Below, one piece after another: positions 62,252-64,000 of a DNA stretch of 64,000 nucleotides. A model generated the notes under the pieces. That model made no database searches, was not told where the DNA came from, and was given only the letters and a program-made list of their open reading frames with translations. The DNA lies in NCBI RefSeq assembly GCF_004799345.1, contig NZ_SSMC01000001.1, forward strand, positions 248,001 to 312,000. The letters run 5' to 3'. Numbering within the stretch: the stretch's first letter is position 1; every line of letters starts with the position of its first letter. The DNA comes from Robertkochia marina. Lineage in GTDB: Bacteria > Bacteroidota > Bacteroidia > Flavobacteriales > Flavobacteriaceae. Made by a program: the position numbers and the translations under genes.

Positions 62252-62722
62252 TTAACAACACCCCGACCCCGGCTCACAAGCGTTTGCCTGTGCCTGAAGT
62301 TCTGACAATCTCACTCTTGGTTTTTCCGCAGGAATACCGCAGGCCTCCTTAGCCAGACAATCAGTTTGTTTAGAGGTCAACACAAAATGTTCTCCATTAA
62401 ATTCGAGCCCGTATTTTTCTATGGTAACTCCCTGGTATTCCACCTCAACCTCGTGGTCATCTAAAAGCAGGTACTTTTCCGAAAGGGTAATAATATCTTT
62501 CAACTTGGAGGCCTGCAGGCGATGATCGTAATCGGTGGCCGTAAAAAGCTGGAAATTGATCACTGTTTGTTTTCTAAGGGTACCTCCGCAATCAACAAAA
62601 CGACGGGTTACCTCCCCGATCTCGGTTACATGAAAATGCGAGGGCACCTTACTGCCATCAGGCAATTCAAAATACAAGGCATCTATATGTGCTAAAGCTG
62701 CTTTAACTTCTGATAATTTCAT
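62252..62722 (-). CDS. DUF6428-like protein with C-terminal cysteine pair
   Basis: 156 residues from the ATG at 62722 (MKLSEVKAALAHID). Conserved parts: ELPDGSKVPSHFHVTEIGEV, RFVDCGGTLRKQTVINFQL. The tail ends EPGSGCC, a vicinal-type cysteine pair, with further Cys in TDCLAKEACG. This matches DUF6428 as I know it, a family often seen with ArsR-type regulators. A thiol or metal(loid)-linked role is possible; the function is not established. Confidence 0.72.
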   Translation of the reverse strand: MKLSEVKAALAHIDALYFELPDGSKVPSHFHVTEIGEVTRRFVDCGGTLRKQTVINFQLFTATDYDHRLQASKLKDIITLSEKYLLLDDHEVEVEYQGVTIEKYGLEFNGEHFVLTSKQTDCLAKEACGIPAEKPRVRLSELQAQANACEPGSGCC

Positions 62723-62782
62723 ACTAAAAATATATTGTGATTGATTCATTGCAATATTACGATAAATAGATGAATGGGACAA

Positions 62783-63380
62783 TAGTTTTCAAAAAGAGTG
62801 AAAAGATGAACTATTTGGGAGACCTGTCTATCGTGGGATGCCAGGCAGGTCGCCACACCCTACTTTTGCCAGCGCCCAGGCTGGCTCCCCTGCCTGCCTT
62901 TCGGTAATGGCAGGCAAGTTCACTAAAATGATTCAACGAACCATTTTTTCACGCTCGGTTATCGCGAGGTTTTTGAAATCCGGCTTTCTTGTGGAGGATG
63001 ATGACGAATTGAAAAATATAACAACAACTGGCTCCTTCCCCTGGTCAGGGAGGGCTGAGCGTGAAGAAAATGTCCTGAGGACATTTTTAGCGATAGAGCC
63101 AGCTGGCGGGAGTGAAGCGCCGCTGTAAGTAAGAGGGGAAGGGGTTGTTTGCCAGATGGCTTTTCCTGACCACCCACCCCGTCAGCGATTTTATCGCTGC
63201 CACCCCGCCCTGACTAGGGCTGGGAGCCACATTTTATATATCCATCTTATTATAATTATGAAATAAGTCATCGATAAGACGGGCCATCTATATCTTAATA
63301 CCAGGACATCAGCTGCTCTCCATAAAAAAACCTCCACTGAATAATGGAGGTTTTTTCATCATACTTAAAATGTTATCTGA
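62783..63380. repeat. 598-bp spacer of hairpin repeats
   Basis: No convincing gene. Contents: a CCTGCCTGCC-type hairpin around 62891-62915; AAAATGTCC-tga-GGACATTTT (63067-63087), similar in sequence and flanks to 22241-22261; CAGCGAT-ttt-ATCGCTG (63183-63199); and the greA terminator (63325-63356). A 96-codon frame at 62838 runs through the hairpins and has no protein-like features. Confidence 0.65.
63325..63356 (-). terminator. Intrinsic terminator after greA
   Basis: 12-bp stem AAAAAACCTCCA / TGGAGGTTTTTT (63325-63336 and 63345-63356); on the minus strand a U-run follows. Works in both directions by symmetry. Confidence 0.88.
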
Positions 63381-63854
63381 TCATCGGCTGATCTCAAGGA
63401 TCTCAAAGTTCAAGGTTCCGTTTGGTACCTTGATCTCGGCCACATCACCTACCGATTTACCCAGCAGTCCTTTCCCGATAGGAGAATTCACTGAAATCTT
63501 ACCGGTTTTCAGGTTGGCTTCACTTTCTGCAACCAGGGTATAGGTCATTTCCATGCCATTGGCCTGGTTTTTAATTTTAACTTTAGACAGTACCAGTACT
63601 TTAGAAGTATCTAACTGAGACTCATCGATCACCCTGGCATTAGACAGGGTTTCTTCCAGCTTGGCTATACGCATCTCCAATAGTCCCTGGGCTTCTTTTG
63701 CTGCATCGTATTCTGCATTTTCAGAAAGATCTCCTTTATCTCTTGCCTCGGCAATTGCCTGAGAAGCTTTAGGGCGTTCAATGCTCTTGAGATGATCCAG
63801 TTCTGCTCTTAATTTCTTTATGCCTTCTTCAGTATAATAAGATACGTTACTCAT
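63381..63854 (-). CDS. greA: Transcription elongation factor GreA
   Basis: 157 residues. N-terminal coiled coil with the catalytic acidic tip (EARDKGDLSENAEYDAAKEAQG, ~residues 36-57) and a C-terminal FKBP-like domain (SVNSPIGKGLLGKSVGDVAEIKVPNG). Rescues backtracked RNA polymerase by stimulating cleavage of the transcript. It has its own terminator and a candidate promoter upstream. Confidence 0.96.
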   Translation of the reverse strand: MSNVSYYTEEGIKKLRAELDHLKSIERPKASQAIAEARDKGDLSENAEYDAAKEAQGLLEMRIAKLEETLSNARVIDESQLDTSKVLVLSKVKIKNQANGMEMTYTLVAESEANLKTGKISVNSPIGKGLLGKSVGDVAEIKVPNGTLNFEILEISR

Positions 63855-63907
63855 AGCTTCATGGTTTATAAATACAAAAAATCCCCTTTTCTCTAAGAGG
63901 ATTTACA

Positions 63908-63915
63908 CAAATATA
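63908..63915 (-). promoter_or_regulatory. Candidate -7 element for greA
   Basis: TATATTTG on the minus strand, an exact TAnnTTTG, 53 bp upstream of the greA start. A small imperfect hairpin (AAATCC..GGATTT) lies in the leader. No good -33 box. Confidence 0.4.
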
Positions 63916-63935
63916 CAAAAATTTTACCCATCGTA

Positions 63936-63943
63936 TATTTTTG
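63936..63943 (+). promoter_or_regulatory. Candidate -7 element for the last gene
   Basis: TATTTTTG, an exact TAnnTTTG, 23 bp before the ATG at 63967. Confidence 0.45.
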
Positions 63944-63966
63944 TAACTTGGCGCAAATAATCGCCC

Positions 63967-64000
63967 ATGTCACGACTCCTCATCATTGCAATATTCTTCA
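63967..64000 (+). CDS. Start of an unidentified gene (3' end outside window)
   Basis: Eleven codons, MSRLLIIAIFF, a hydrophobic start that suggests a signal peptide or membrane segment. A -7 promoter box lies just upstream. Too short to identify. Confidence 0.45.
   Translation, partial: MSRLLIIAIFF

Noticed and set aside
62838-63128. 96-codon open frame
   Set aside because: It reads through several GC-rich hairpins that recur elsewhere; the translation has no protein-like pattern or plausible start signal.

Overview
The window is a chromosomal segment of a Bacteroidota bacterium, almost certainly a member of the Flavobacteriaceae. The evidence is the bamA-ompH-ompH-murI block next to uppS and porG (type IX secretion), a SusC/SusD pair, lipoprotein signals ending in S-S-C, promoters of the TTTG-N19-TAnnTTTG type, a folK-deoxynucleoside kinase fusion and a NagB-PIG-L fusion. 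I saw no prophage, insertion sequence, CRISPR array or rRNA gene. The genus cannot be fixed by eye.

Region by region: 1-403 is the end of a fructosamine-kinase-like gene. 578-8645 (minus) is an envelope cluster: CBS protein, nadK, porG, uppS, bamA, two ompH genes and murI. 8742-18530 (plus) holds pdxJ, an esterase, an OmpP1/FadL porin with an SGNH lipoprotein, a holin-IV-type membrane protein, tig-clpP-clpX and an M20 peptidase. 18741-22897 is a mixed stretch: GH3-type acyl-adenylating enzyme, DUF2797, a small lipoprotein, moaE and an ankyrin protein.

22883-38768 is the most coherent system: an amino-sugar / N-glycan utilisation locus. On the minus strand it has three transcription units: (i) CBM9-like protein, a TIM-barrel GHL-type protein, a Tat-exported glycosylasparaginase and a GH20 hexosaminidase; (ii) susC-susD; (iii) a NagB-PIG-L fusion and a BadF-type GlcNAc kinase. 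Divergent from unit (i) is a LytS-type sensor kinase with a LytTR response regulator. Upstream of each of the three units I found the same tandem motif, two GTT-centred 9-bp half-sites exactly 21 bp apart. This is the layout of LytTR binding sites, so the adjacent two-component system probably controls the whole locus.

38829-48730 returns to housekeeping: AsmA-like protein, queuosine-precursor transporter, sppA, folK-dNK, a TrmH-family methyltransferase and mutS. Then follow a tRNA-Gly/tRNA-Leu operon (49107-49342), an exported hydrolase group (S9 peptidase, proline iminopeptidase, metallo-beta-lactamase fold), and three small-protein genes. A GH3 beta-glucosidase faces a NrtR/AraR-type Nudix regulator across a 26-bp perfect-arm palindrome. 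Next come an acyl-carrier-like protein without its serine, an outer-membrane barrel, an MFS exporter, a DUF6428 protein, greA, and the first codons of another gene.

Intergenic DNA is rich in short degenerate tandem repeats and GC-rich hairpins, some of which recur at distant sites.
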